A stretch of 56,556 nt of DNA from an uncultured Faecalibacterium sp. Lineage in GTDB: Bacteria > Bacillota > Clostridia > Oscillospirales > Ruminococcaceae. Where the stretch lies: assembly GCA_900540455.1 (NCBI GenBank), contig UQGD01000013.1, positions 1 through 56,556 of the forward strand. Direction: 5' to 3'. Both the position numbers and the translations under genes were made by a program. A model generated the notes under the pieces. That model searched no databases. It was not told where the DNA came from and saw only the letters and a list, made by a program, of their open reading frames with translations. Below are positions 15,345 through 22,484 of this stretch, in pieces (the first letter of the stretch is position 1; each line of letters begins with the position of its first letter).

Positions 15345-15872
15345 TTATCGAACCGCATTTGTGATTTCGTCTAATGTGTCCTGGCGAAGCCACTTTCCAA
15401 ATACTTGAGAATTCTTCGACGGCAGATAACCCAAATTCGTATATCCCAGCTTCTTCAAAAGGCTCATACTTGGAATGTTCTCTCTTTCAGTAAAACAGAT
15501 AAAATCCCACTGAGGATAGTGCTTGTGCAAATACTCAATTAAAGAGGACAAGGCTTCATAGGCGTAACCGCTTCGGTGAACTTTATAAGAAAATGTGTAC
15601 CCTAAAGAAATTGTGCCCTCGTTAGGCATAACGACGATTTCGCCAATCATGACGTCCGTTTCTTTTAATGCAACACTAATCATCGTCGGCGATGCGATAT
15701 TCAGGGCGTTGTCTTTATTGCGCTCGATCAAAGCAACAATATCCTTATAATCTTTCGTCTGGCCTCGTTGATATTTCGAGCATCGCTCGTTATTTCGATA
15801 ATCAACCATCTGAATCGCATCTTTAGGACTTACATTTCTTAGTCTGAGCCGATTTGTTTCTAAAAAGGTCAT
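15345..15872 (-). CDS. GNAT-family N-acetyltransferase (RimJ/RimL type)
   Basis: 175 residues. The start LETNRLRLRNVSPKDA is typical of the RimJ/RimL/Acetyltransf_3 group. The acetyl-CoA pantetheine loop appears as HRSGYAYEALSSL, slightly divergent from R/QxxGxG/A, and ERENIPSMSLLKKLGY is the conserved C-terminal Asn-x-x-Ser...GF/Y motif. The acceptor substrate is unknown (small molecule, antibiotic or ribosomal protein N-terminus are all possible). Its base composition is visibly AT-richer than the flanks, and it lies between tRNA-Val and an inverted tRNA fragment, which suggests acquisition by transfer. The SD is AAAGGAT. Confidence 0.85.
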   Translation of the reverse strand: MTFLETNRLRLRNVSPKDAIQMVDYRNNERCSKYQRGQTKDYKDIVALIERNKDNALNIASPTMISVALKETDVMIGEIVVMPNEGTISLGYTFSYKVHRSGYAYEALSSLIEYLHKHYPQWDFICFTERENIPSMSLLKKLGYTNLGYLPSKNSQVFGKWLRQDTLDEITNAVR

Positions 15873-15935
15873 CTTCTCATCCTTTCACATTCCGGCTTAT
15901 GGGCCGAGTAGCCCTTTCTCAGAACCTCCTGTAAA

Positions 15936-15985
15936 CAAAAAAACGTACCCGAACCTTTTTTCGCAAGAAATCAGGTTCGGGTACG
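15936..15985 (-). terminator. Terminator of tRNA-Val
   Basis: Read on the minus strand, CGTACCCGAACCT (15985-15973) pairs with AGGTTCGGGTACG (15956-15944), followed by a run of T. Confidence 0.8.
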
Positions 15986-15992
15986 AACTATA

Positions 15993-16069
15993 TGGTGGAG
16001 AATTAGGGACTCGAACCCCAGACCCCCTGCGTGTGATGCAGGTGCTCTAACCAGCTGAGCTAATCCTCC
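15993..16069 (-). tRNA. tRNA-Val (anticodon CAC)
   Basis: A 77-nt cloverleaf with encoded CCA. The acceptor strands are GGAGGAT and ATTCTCC, D-arm has AGCTCAGCTGGTTAGAGC, the anticodon stem CCTGC/GCAGG encloses loop ATCACAC (CAC, reads GUG Val), and the T-arm has GGTTCGAGTCC. A terminator follows. Confidence 0.95.
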
Positions 16070-16199
16070 GTACCGGGAACGCAATTATTATAGCACGCCT
16101 GGGGGAGGAATGCAAGCCCTTTTTTGAAATTTCTCTCAAAAAAGTTCCCGCCAGGGGTTTGCGGCCTTCTGGCGGGCAGGGCGGAGGGCGGCTGTTGGG

Positions 16200-16228
16200 T
16201 TGCTCTTGGGGGCAAAATAGTGTATACT
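16200..16228 (+). promoter_or_regulatory. Promoter for the small Cys-rich membrane protein
   Basis: TTGCTC (16200-16205), 17 bases, TATACT (16223-16228). Upstream, CCCGCCAG/CTGGCGGG (16147-16176) can form a hairpin. Confidence 0.6.
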
Positions 16229-16282
16229 GAAAACGAAAACCCACACAGGGTCTTATCCCTTCAAAAGCGAGGTTTAGGTTTT

Positions 16283-16465
16283 ATGCTCACTGTACGCGGC
16301 TTAGTCACCATTGTGGTGCTGGTCATTTTGTTTGCGCTGGCGGTGGTTTGGGTCTCCAAGCACGACGGCTGGAAAGGTGAGGGCTGCGGCGGAAACTGCT
16401 CTGCCTGCCGCGAGCGCTGCGACCATCCGGAGCAGCACTCCGGGAAGGATCAGCCCCGCAACTGA
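16283..16465 (+). CDS. Small Cys-rich single-pass membrane protein (FeoB-associated type)
   Basis: 60 residues. One membrane helix (about 6-26, LVTIVVLVILFALAVVWV) is followed by a cytosol- or surface-exposed Cys cluster GCGGNCSACRERC and a polar tail. This resembles the short FeoB-associated Cys-rich proteins, but no feoA or feoB lies in the window, so an iron link is tentative. The start at 16283 lies downstream of a sigma-70 promoter; the SD (GCGAGG) is poor. Confidence 0.6.
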   Translation: MLTVRGLVTIVVLVILFALAVVWVSKHDGWKGEGCGGNCSACRERCDHPEQHSGKDQPRN

Positions 16466-16547
16466 ACCACAAGCATCCGGCGCTCTGCGCCCCCGTTGCC
16501 TTGCTGTGTGCAGGGCCGGGGGGCGGGGCGTCTTTTTGCCTGCGGGG

Positions 16548-16847
16548 TCAAAAGCGGGCCCCCTGCTGGGCGGCAAACACCGCCACGGTGCTCAGCAGGT
16601 CCAGCTGGGCTTTTTGGTAGGTGCTGCGCCCAATATACAGCTGCCCCATGGTCTGCTCCTCGGTGCAGTGCTCAAAATACCGCAGCCGCATCAGCTGGGC
16701 GCGCAGCGGGTCGCAGCTGTCGTAATACTCCAGCGTCTGCCGGATGGCGGTGTCCCACAAGGGGGCATCCTTCCAGTTCCGGCCCGGCAGCTTTTGCCCG
16801 TAGCGCCGGAGCGCCTGTTTGGTCTTGGCGCGCTGTTCCACAGTCAC
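16548..16847 (-). CDS. ArpU-like/sigma-like regulator
   Basis: 99 residues beginning with GTG that overlaps the stop of the XRE gene (GTGA). The sequence LEYYDSCDPLRAQLMRLRYFE then HCTEEQTMGQLYIGRSTYQ resembles the region-4-like helix-turn-helix of ArpU/DUF1492-type phage and conjugative-element regulators, ending LLSTVAVFAAQQG. It probably binds DNA. Coupling with the XRE repressor suggests a two-gene control cassette, possibly a relic of a mobile element. No integrase or other phage gene is near. Confidence 0.65.
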   Translation of the reverse strand: MTVEQRAKTKQALRRYGQKLPGRNWKDAPLWDTAIRQTLEYYDSCDPLRAQLMRLRYFEHCTEEQTMGQLYIGRSTYQKAQLDLLSTVAVFAAQQGARF

Positions 16848-17086
16848 TGCCCGGCACCCCCTTTGCCCCGCCGCGGGCCTTCGGCGCCAAAAAAACACAG
16901 GTCTCGTTCTTCAGGGCTTAGTTCCAGCAGGCGGGCCAGGCGCTCGGCCTCCCGCAGCTTGAACTCGGTGTCGCCGTGGAGCTTGAGCCGCAGCGCGTTG
17001 GTGCTGACCCCCATTACCTGCGCAACGTGCTGCAATTTGTAGCCGCTGCTTGTCAGATGGCCCTTTAATCTTACCAAATCAGTCAT
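16844..17086 (-). CDS. XRE-like helix-turn-helix regulator
   Basis: 80 residues. The pattern VRLKGHLTSSGYKLQHVAQ then MGVSTNALRLKLHGDTEFK with LREAERLARLLELSPEE is that of small Cro/cI (DUF739-like) regulators: a first helix, then the turn and recognition helix in VAQVMGVSTNALRLKL. The ATG at 17086 has GGAGGT upstream. Its promoter (17141-17169) contains an inverted repeat, so autoregulation is plausible. Confidence 0.8.
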   Translation of the reverse strand: MTDLVRLKGHLTSSGYKLQHVAQVMGVSTNALRLKLHGDTEFKLREAERLARLLELSPEERDLCFFGAEGPRRGKGGAGQ

Positions 17087-17140
17087 GGCAATACCTCCAT
17101 TTCGTGTTGACTGAACTGCGTTGAAACAATCTTTAGTTGT

Positions 17141-17169
17141 ATTATATCCGCTTTAACACAACTTGTCAA
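17141..17169 (-). promoter_or_regulatory. Promoter and candidate operator of the XRE/ArpU-like pair
   Basis: On the minus strand TTGACA (17169-17164), 17 bases, TATAAT (17146-17141). AGTTGT (17135-17140) and ACAACT (17158-17163) form an inverted repeat spanning the spacer and -10. Confidence 0.65.
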
Positions 17170-17218
17170 TGATTTCCAAAAAATAGTGGAAAAATTGCAC
17201 GAAAGGAGTGTCCCCCGG

Positions 17219-17437
17219 ATGTTTGGCGTCAAAAAGCAGTCTTTGCGGTATGACCCCGCCCGGCAGCAGCCGGTCTTGAAGTGCAGCATCTGCACAGGGG
17301 AGCAGGTGGCCGCCTTCCAGGATAAGGCCACCGGTCAGGTGCGGGAGGTCATGCTGGTGCGCACCGCAAAAGATCTGGAAACATTCCGGGCGGCCTATGG
17401 GGTGCCGCCCGACTGCCCCATTCTAAAAGTATACTGA
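17219..17437 (+). CDS. Small conserved hypothetical protein
   Basis: 72 residues, soluble: MFGVKKQSLRYDPARQQPVL then KCSICTGEQVAAFQDKATG and a final helix KDLETFRAAYGV. This pattern is common in Clostridia as a short uncharacterised protein, sometimes mislabelled aspartate dehydrogenase; I infer no activity. The two Cys (KCSIC) could be functional. The ATG at 17219 follows GAAAGGAG. trmO starts 14 bases after its stop, so they are likely one transcript. Confidence 0.7.
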   Translation: MFGVKKQSLRYDPARQQPVLKCSICTGEQVAAFQDKATGQVREVMLVRTAKDLETFRAAYGVPPDCPILKVY

Positions 17438-17451
17438 CAGGAGGCCGCCGC

Positions 17452-18150
17452 ATGGAGCTGGCAAACGAGACCATGACCCTCAAGGTCATTGGGCATATCC
17501 ACACCGATTTTCCCACAAAATTCGGCATCCCCCGGCAAAGCGGGCTGGTAGACAGCCTGCGGGGAGAGATCATCTTCACGCCGGAGTACCGCACCCCGGA
17601 GGCGGTGCGGGGACTGGAACAGTTCAGCCACATTTGGCTGGTATGGCAGTTTTCAGGGGTCGTGCGGGACAGCTGGTCCCCCACTGTGCGTCCGCCCCGG
17701 CTGGGGGGCAACACCCGTGTGGGCGTATTTGCCACACGGTCCCCTTTCCGGCCCAACCCTCTGGGCTTATCCAGTGTACGGCTGGAGGGCATCGAGTACC
17801 GGCCGCAGCAGGGTCCGGTACTGCTGGTGCGGGGGGCAGACCTGATGGACGGCACCCCCATCTATGACATCAAACCCTACCTGCCCTATGTAGACAGCCA
17901 TCCCGATGCGGCCGAAGGTTTTACCGCCCAGGCGCAGCAGCACCATTTGAAGGTGGAGTGTTCCCCGGCGCTATGGGCGCAGGTGCCGCCGGAGAGCCAT
18001 GCCGCCCTGGAAGGTGTCCTGGCCAGCGACCCCCGCCCCTCCTACCAGAATGACCCCGCCCGGGTCTACGGCATGGAGTTTGGCGCTTTGGAGGTGCGGT
18101 TCTCTGTGGAAGGAGAGACGCTGACGGTGCGGGAGATCCGCCCGCGGTGA
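17452..18150 (+). CDS. trmO: tRNA (N6-threonylcarbamoyladenosine(37)-N6)-methyltransferase TrmO
   Basis: 232 residues of the TsaA/TrmO family, which methylates t6A37 in certain tRNAs using SAM. Landmarks: VIGHIHTDFPTKFGIPRQ at the N-terminus, FSHIWLVWQF, RPPRLGGNTRVGVFATRSPF, RPNPLGLSSVRL and the later LMDGTPIYDIKPYLPYVD, all characteristic of the single-sheet SAM fold. The ATG follows CAGGAGG. It has an ~80-residue C-terminal extension, as in the two-domain members. Confidence 0.93.
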   Translation: MELANETMTLKVIGHIHTDFPTKFGIPRQSGLVDSLRGEIIFTPEYRTPEAVRGLEQFSHIWLVWQFSGVVRDSWSPTVRPPRLGGNTRVGVFATRSPFRPNPLGLSSVRLEGIEYRPQQGPVLLVRGADLMDGTPIYDIKPYLPYVDSHPDAAEGFTAQAQQHHLKVECSPALWAQVPPESHAALEGVLASDPRPSYQNDPARVYGMEFGALEVRFSVEGETLTVREIRPR

Positions 18151-18170
18151 GGGAGTTTTAACGGGGAGCA

Positions 18171-18220
18171 ACCCTCTCCGTCACGGCTCCGCCGTGCCAC
18201 CTCTCCCGAAAGGGAGAGGC
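18171..18220. repeat. Palindromic intergenic repeat, copy A
   Basis: Contains ACCCTCTCC, an inner CACGGCtccGCCGTG stem and CTCTCCCgaaAGGGAGAG. In reverse complement it matches copies B and C. The gap 18151-18527 consists largely of these repeats and a terminator; no gene is seen. Confidence 0.7.
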
Positions 18221-18307
18221 TTTGGCAGAGGCGGAAAGTTTTGCGCTTACAAGTTGGCTTCTTTTAGCCGTTGACTAGTGAGGACGAGACTTATCCTCTT
18301 TGCCAAG

Positions 18308-18430
18308 GGCTCCACCTTCGGGGGAGCTGTCGCCGTAGGCGACTGAGAGGGTTCGTCCCAGAAGCACTCTCTCCCGCCAGGCGACAAAAAGGGGAACTAG
18401 CTATCGAGTGAAGCGAGACTGAGAGGGTCC
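18308..18430. repeat. Palindromic intergenic repeat, copy B plus a degenerate partner
   Basis: GGCTCCaCCTTCGGGGGAGCT followed by GTCGCCgtaGGCGAC and TGAGAGGGTT (18308-18352); a second, degraded unit follows and ends ACTGAGAGGGT (to 18428). Same family as copies A and C. Confidence 0.7.
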
Positions 18431-18442
18431 ACCCCCCAAACA

Positions 18443-18475
18443 CAAAAATGGCCCATGCATATGCACAGGCCATTT
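18443..18475 (-). terminator. Terminator of the GT8 gene
   Basis: AAATGGCC and GGCCATTT flank a 14-base loop; on the minus strand a T-rich tract follows. The loop-proximal GGCCCATGC is shared with two other terminators in the window. Confidence 0.75.
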
Positions 18476-18527
18476 GAAAGTGCTTTTTCGGTTTTTCTAA
18501 AAGGAACAGGCTAGCCGCTGCGTCCTC

Positions 18528-19364
18528 TCAGGCGGGCAGCATCCGGTCTGCCAGGTGCATATAGTGCAGGTACAGCGCACCGAAGCGGCGGCGGTAGCCT
18601 TTTTTCCAGGGCTTATCACGACCGCAGAAGTGGAGCACCGCTGTGTTCTGGATGACCCACCGGGTATCGGCTTTGCCGCGGCTATGCAGTTTATATTCAG
18701 AGTAGTTGCGGGGGTCGTAGTTCCAGATCAGGTCCTCCAGCGGCAGGATGCGGGCGCCGTACAGGGCATTCAGCACATCCTGATCCGGCAAAAACAGCTC
18801 GGACTGGTGCTTCTCTACATAGGCAAACACCTGCTTCGGGTCCACCTCCTGGCGGCAGCGTGCCAGGTCGATCAGCAGTACGCCGGAGTTGAAGTAGTCG
18901 GTATCCGTTCCAAGGCGGATCTTGTTTACCTCGTTGGTCGCAAAACTGCCCAGGCTGACATGGTTGGCCGCCGCAAACAGATCATCCCCCAGCGGGGTAT
19001 TCCACAGCGGCTGCAGGGAGTTGATGACCAGGATATCCGGGTCCAGATACAGCACCCGGTCCAGGGTGTCGGGCAGCAGCTGAGCGGCCAGCAGCCGGTA
19101 ATACATCTCTTGAGGGTAGCGGTCGGTGACCGGCGCAGAGCCAAACAGGCTCTGGTCTACCAGCACCGGCTCCAGACGGTGCCCCAGACCTTCCAGCCCT
19201 TGGGCCAGCTTATCCAGCTTGGGCTGCGGGATGCCGCTGTGCAAAAGCCATACCCGGCAATGTACGCCAGGGTCGTTGCAGGTCAGCGAGGTCAGCATGA
19301 CCCGCAGCTGAGGAAGATAGTTTTGGTCCAGGCTTACAAGCAGCTCCATCCAATTTTCGTCCAT
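18528..19364 (-). CDS. Glycosyltransferase family 8 protein
   Basis: 278 residues, no signal peptide. GT8 landmarks: the N-terminal LLVSLDQNYLPQLRVMLTSL, the DxD metal/sugar-nucleotide motif in LYLDPDILV, YFNSGVLLIDLARCR, DQDVLNALYG and the late HFCGRDKPWK. GT8 enzymes transfer glucose or galactose from UDP-sugars, here probably onto cell-surface glycans; the acceptor is unknown. The ATG at 19364 follows GGAGGG; a longer reading frame exists but lacks an SD. It is monocistronic, ended by a hairpin. Confidence 0.9.
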   Translation of the reverse strand: MDENWMELLVSLDQNYLPQLRVMLTSLTCNDPGVHCRVWLLHSGIPQPKLDKLAQGLEGLGHRLEPVLVDQSLFGSAPVTDRYPQEMYYRLLAAQLLPDTLDRVLYLDPDILVINSLQPLWNTPLGDDLFAAANHVSLGSFATNEVNKIRLGTDTDYFNSGVLLIDLARCRQEVDPKQVFAYVEKHQSELFLPDQDVLNALYGARILPLEDLIWNYDPRNYSEYKLHSRGKADTRWVIQNTAVLHFCGRDKPWKKGYRRRFGALYLHYMHLADRMLPA

Positions 19365-19602
19365 CGTGGTCCCTCCATCGGCCGTTTTGTTCAAGCGCAG
19401 GCCGGGGCGCAGTATGCAGGACGGCAGAGTGCCGGTCCCCCGTGTAATTGTAGTATAGCAAGTATTTTTGAACAAGAAAAGCATCCTTGTTCATCTTCGC
19501 CCGCTTTTTTCAGGGCAGATCCATATAATATGATACGGCACAGCCCCCGCAAATCTTGCAAAAAAGTAAAGGATCGTCCCACCGGCGGCCGCGCAGCTGT
19601 CT

Positions 19603-19618
19603 GTTCAAGTCCTGGCTG
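19603..19618 (+). repeat. Inverted partial copy of the tRNA(CAU) 3' end
   Basis: GTTCAAGTCCTGGCTG is identical to the T-loop and acceptor side of the tRNA at 19660-19736, on the opposite strand, just beyond that tRNA's terminator. Confidence 0.8.
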
Positions 19619-19620
19619 TT

Positions 19621-19659
19621 AAAAAGAATCCCCCCGGCGCGGGCCGGGGGGATCGTTTT
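19621..19659 (-). terminator. Terminator of the CAU tRNA
   Basis: Minus strand: GATCCCCCCGGC pairs with GCCGGGGGGATT, followed by TTTTT. The stem is nearly symmetrical, so it may work on both strands. Confidence 0.85.
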
Positions 19660-19736
19660 TGGTGGGCCAGCCAGGACTTGAACCCGGGACCAAGCGGTTA
19701 TGAGCCGCCAGCTCTGACCAACTGAGCTACTAGCCC
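19660..19736 (-). tRNA. tRNA with anticodon CAU, probably tRNA-Ile2 (lysidine-modified)
   Basis: 77 nt including CCA. Acceptor GGGCTAG/CTGGCCC, D-arm AGCTCAGTTGGTCAGAGC, anticodon stem GGCGG/CCGCT with loop CTCATAA, T-arm GGGTTCAAGTCC. The anticodon arm with CTTGGTC closely resembles E. coli ileX (Ile2) rather than elongator Met, so decoding of AUA after lysidine modification is favoured; tRNA-Met is the alternative. Confidence 0.85.
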
Positions 19737-19877
19737 GCAAGGCGGCATATCCTGCACAGCAGGGTCATACATATTATTATAGCAAAAAACCAGCAAAATA
19801 GAAAGCACTTTTCCGCACTTTCTGCCGTCCGCTGCCCAAAGGAGCGTTCTTTGGGCGGGCAAACAAAACCAGCGGCG

Positions 19878-20297
19878 TCAGCGTGTCCGGCGTGCCTCCA
19901 GTTTTTGCAGCATGAACGCATCCAGCATCTCCTGGGGAAACAGCGGCTCCTTATAGCCAAAGGCTTCCCGGATAAAAAATAAGGTGGCCACGGTCTCCCG
20001 GCCGGGGTCCAGGCGCAGGGTATACAGGGTATCCAGGGGCTGGCGGGTAGGCTGATGCAGCGTAAAGTGCAGCATAAACCCGCCGTCGTTCTCCCGGCGG
20101 CACTCGTAGGCAAACACATCCTCGGGGCTGTGCTGTTCCAGCCGGTCAAAGCACTCGTCCAGCGGCAGTGCTGTGCGGAACTCGTTCAGCGCAGCAGGCC
20201 CGTACTGGCTGCGCCGGCCGGCCTCCCGCCGGCTGAGCAGAAAGATCAGCAGGCCCACGATGCCCGCCAGCAGGATCACCGAAAAAAATACATTCAT
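19878..20297 (-). CDS. Single-pass membrane protein of unknown function
   Basis: 139 residues. An N-terminal membrane helix (about 3-22, FFSVILLAGIVGLLIFLL) is followed by a basic stretch and a ~110-residue soluble alpha/beta domain (ECFDRLEQHSPEDVFAYECR, then FMLHFTLHQP). No family recognised. The ATG at 20297 has AAGGAGGG upstream. It is divergent from the 20455 gene, sharing a ~150-base intergenic region. Confidence 0.6.
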   Translation of the reverse strand: MNVFFSVILLAGIVGLLIFLLSRREAGRRSQYGPAALNEFRTALPLDECFDRLEQHSPEDVFAYECRRENDGGFMLHFTLHQPTRQPLDTLYTLRLDPGRETVATLFFIREAFGYKEPLFPQEMLDAFMLQKLEARRTR

Positions 20298-20386
20298 CTG
20301 CCGCCCTCCTTGGCGTGGGCGGCGCCGCCAGAGCTGGGGGACGCCGCAAGAGTTTTCCTTATTGTAACACAAGCGGCGGGCAAATG

Positions 20387-20395
20387 TGTTATAAT
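20387..20395 (+). promoter_or_regulatory. Extended -10 promoter for the 20455 operon
   Basis: TGT followed by TATAAT (20390-20395); no good -35 at 17 bases, so the extended -10 element is probably the main determinant. Confidence 0.5.
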
Positions 20396-20454
20396 TATAA
20401 AAATTTTGTTGTCTGCGGCCCAGCGCCGCTCATTTTTCGGGGAGGAAAACCAAA

Positions 20455-20952
20455 ATGAAGCTTCGATTCTCACGCAAGACCTGGTACTTCTGCCTGCTGG
20501 CCGCGGCCGCACTCAACCTGCTCAACGGCATGGCGGCCCTGCTGGGGCACAATCTGGCATTTCTGGACACGGTGGCCTTTGGCGGCACCGGCATTTCGGT
20601 GCTGTTCCTGGCGGCGCAGAAAGGTGCTCCGGTGGCAGAAAAGCAGCGCTATTTTCTGGTGTTCGTGCTGCTGATGCTGGGCTACCTGTTCGGCGGGTGG
20701 ATGGGGCTGCTGTTCTCGGCGCTGGTATGGCCTGCACTGCTGGCGGTGGAGACCGGCCGTGGCGCAAAGATCCGCAACCCGATGATCGGTGTCTGTGCAG
20801 CAGAAGCAGTACACCTGGCACTGGTGCTGGGCGTGGTGCTGGCAGGCAAGCAGAGCCTGGCCCTGTGGGCAAACTTTTTGTGGGTGGTGCTGGCCTGTAT
20901 GCGGGGCTGGGCTGCACTGACCCTGTATAAAGCCCAGGAGGATGCACTGTGA
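20455..20952 (+). CDS. Four- or five-helix membrane protein
   Basis: 165 residues, almost entirely hydrophobic helices (residues ~11-31, 35-52, 62-98, 110-128, 133-152) joined by short loops. I do not recognise the family. SD GGGGAGGA. It overlaps the following Tat-signal gene by GTGA, so their functions may be linked. Confidence 0.65.
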   Translation: MKLRFSRKTWYFCLLAAAALNLLNGMAALLGHNLAFLDTVAFGGTGISVLFLAAQKGAPVAEKQRYFLVFVLLMLGYLFGGWMGLLFSALVWPALLAVETGRGAKIRNPMIGVCAAEAVHLALVLGVVLAGKQSLALWANFLWVVLACMRGWAALTLYKAQEDAL

Positions 20953-22229
20953 CCCAGCAGCGCAGACCCCGGCGCCGCAAAAAGAATAAACCGCTGCTGA
21001 CCCGGCGGGCATTTCTGGCGGGGGCGGGGGCGGCGGCTGCCGGTCTTGCTGCCTGGCAGCTGTGGCCGCAGCTTTCGGCGCTGCAGTCTCCCACAGCACC
21101 GGCGGAGCCAAACCCTGCCCTGCCGGCGGGAGAGTGGCGGGCGGCCTGGGTCAGTTACTTAGAGTGGGCGGAGATGGATTTCTCCTCCCAGGAGACATTC
21201 CGGGCCGGGGCAGCCCAGCTGATGGACAACTGCGCCGCCCTGGGGCTGAACACTGTGCTGGCGCAGGTGCGGCCGTTTGGGGATGCGTTATACCCCAGCC
21301 GCCTGTACCCCTGGAGCCATCTGTGCACCGGCACCCAGGGGCAGGACCCGGGCTTTGACCCGCTGGATATCCTCATCACCGAGGCCCATGTCCGGGGTCT
21401 GTCGCTGGAAGCCTGGGTCAACCCCTACCGGCTCCGGGCGTCGGCGGCGCAGCCCGCTGCCCTGGCGCCCAGCAACCTGGCCTGTACCCACCCGGATTGG
21501 GTGTGGACCGACCCGGACACCGGTGGGCTGTATCTGAACCCCGCCTGCCCGGAGGCGGCCCGCTATGTGGTGCAGGGGGTGGCCGAGCTGGTGCAGAATT
21601 ACCCGGTGGACGGCATCCACTTTGACGATTATTTTTACCCCACGACCGACCCCGCCCTGGACCAGGCGCAGTTTGACCAGTCCGGTCAGGGGGACCGGGG
21701 GGCGTTTCGCCGCCAGCAGGTCACAGCGCTGGTCAAGGCGGTGCACGATGCGGTCAAGGCGCAGGACCCCACCCTGCGGTTTGGCATCAGCCCCCAGGGC
21801 AACCCGGACAACGACCTGACCCAGCAGTACAGCGATGTGTATTCCTGGCTGGCAGCAGAAGGGGAGCAGGCGGTGCTGGACTACCTCTGCCCCCAGATAT
21901 ACTGGGGCTATGGGTATATGCAGCGCAGCGGCAGCACACGGTTTGGCTTTGAGAACATCGTGCAGGAGTGGCTTGCAATGCCCCGCTCGCCCCAGGTGGC
22001 CCTGTACTTTGGGCTGGGGGCATACCGTGTGGGGGCAGGCGACGGCGGCGCCAATCCCGACAGCGTGGAGCAATGGAGCACCGGACGGGCGCTGGCACGG
22101 CAGGTGGCCGACCTGCGCACCTGGCAGGCCGGCGGCTGGGCGCTGTACCGCTATGGGTCGCTGTTCGGCCCCCAGGCGCCGGAGCTGGCGCAGGCAGAAC
22201 GTCAGGCGCTGACAGAGCTCTGCCTGTAA
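20949..22229 (+). CDS. Tat-exported glycosyl hydrolase-like (GHL10, PF02638-type) protein
   Basis: 426 residues. The N-terminus is strongly basic and has a twin-arginine motif LLTRRAFLAG (Arg19-Arg20) followed by a weakly hydrophobic Ala/Gly helix, typical of Tat substrates. The rest is a TIM barrel of the GHL10 family: EWRAAWVSYLEWAEMDF, QVRPFGDALYPSRLYPW, EAWVNPYRL, YPVDGIHFDDYFYP (likely catalytic Asp-Asp), FGISPQGN and CPQIYWGYGY. Probably cleaves or binds cell-wall glycans outside the membrane. Start is GTG overlapping the previous stop. A complete Tat translocase lies about 8 kb away. Confidence 0.85.
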   Translation: MTQQRRPRRRKKNKPLLTRRAFLAGAGAAAAGLAAWQLWPQLSALQSPTAPAEPNPALPAGEWRAAWVSYLEWAEMDFSSQETFRAGAAQLMDNCAALGLNTVLAQVRPFGDALYPSRLYPWSHLCTGTQGQDPGFDPLDILITEAHVRGLSLEAWVNPYRLRASAAQPAALAPSNLACTHPDWVWTDPDTGGLYLNPACPEAARYVVQGVAELVQNYPVDGIHFDDYFYPTTDPALDQAQFDQSGQGDRGAFRRQQVTALVKAVHDAVKAQDPTLRFGISPQGNPDNDLTQQYSDVYSWLAAEGEQAVLDYLCPQIYWGYGYMQRSGSTRFGFENIVQEWLAMPRSPQVALYFGLGAYRVGAGDGGANPDSVEQWSTGRALARQVADLRTWQAGGWALYRYGSLFGPQAPELAQAERQALTELCL

Positions 22230-22262
22230 AGCGTTTTTTATCTTGAAAAAATATCGGATAGG

Positions 22263-22316
22263 ACACCACCCCCTGCTCCGGCGCTGCCGGGCGGGGGGCG
22301 TGTTTTTTGGCCTGCA
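22263..22316 (+). terminator. Terminator after the GHL10 gene
   Basis: CCCCCTGCTCCGGC pairs with GCCGGGCGGGGGG around GCT; GTGTTTTTT follows. Confidence 0.85.
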
Positions 22317-22390
22317 CAGGGCAAAGACGCAGTGCCTTTCCGGCCTGCGGAACGCACGGTGCGCTCTGGTGCAGGGGACGGCCGCCTCTC

Positions 22391-22419
22391 TTGTGGAATG
22401 ACAAAAAATGCGGTATACT
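22391..22419 (+). promoter_or_regulatory. Promoter of the lipoprotein-YgjP pair
   Basis: TTGTGG (22391-22396), 17 bases, TATACT (22414-22419). Confidence 0.6.
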
Positions 22420-22484
22420 ATATAAATATAGGCATGGAAGCGCTGCGCTTCCTGGGACATGGAAAAATTTGAGGAACAAAACTT

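Noticed and set aside
15345..15872. Aminoglycoside acetyltransferase resistance gene
   Set aside because: The RimJ/RimL-type pattern does not identify an antibiotic substrate; resistance cannot be claimed from sequence.
17219..17437. Aspartate dehydrogenase
   Set aside because: Similar short proteins sometimes bear this label, but 72 residues without a Rossmann fold cannot be that enzyme.
19510..19740. 76-residue frame across the CAU tRNA
   Set aside because: Translation of a tRNA and its terminator (the MRASSSVGQSWRLITAW-type product is a known annotation artefact).
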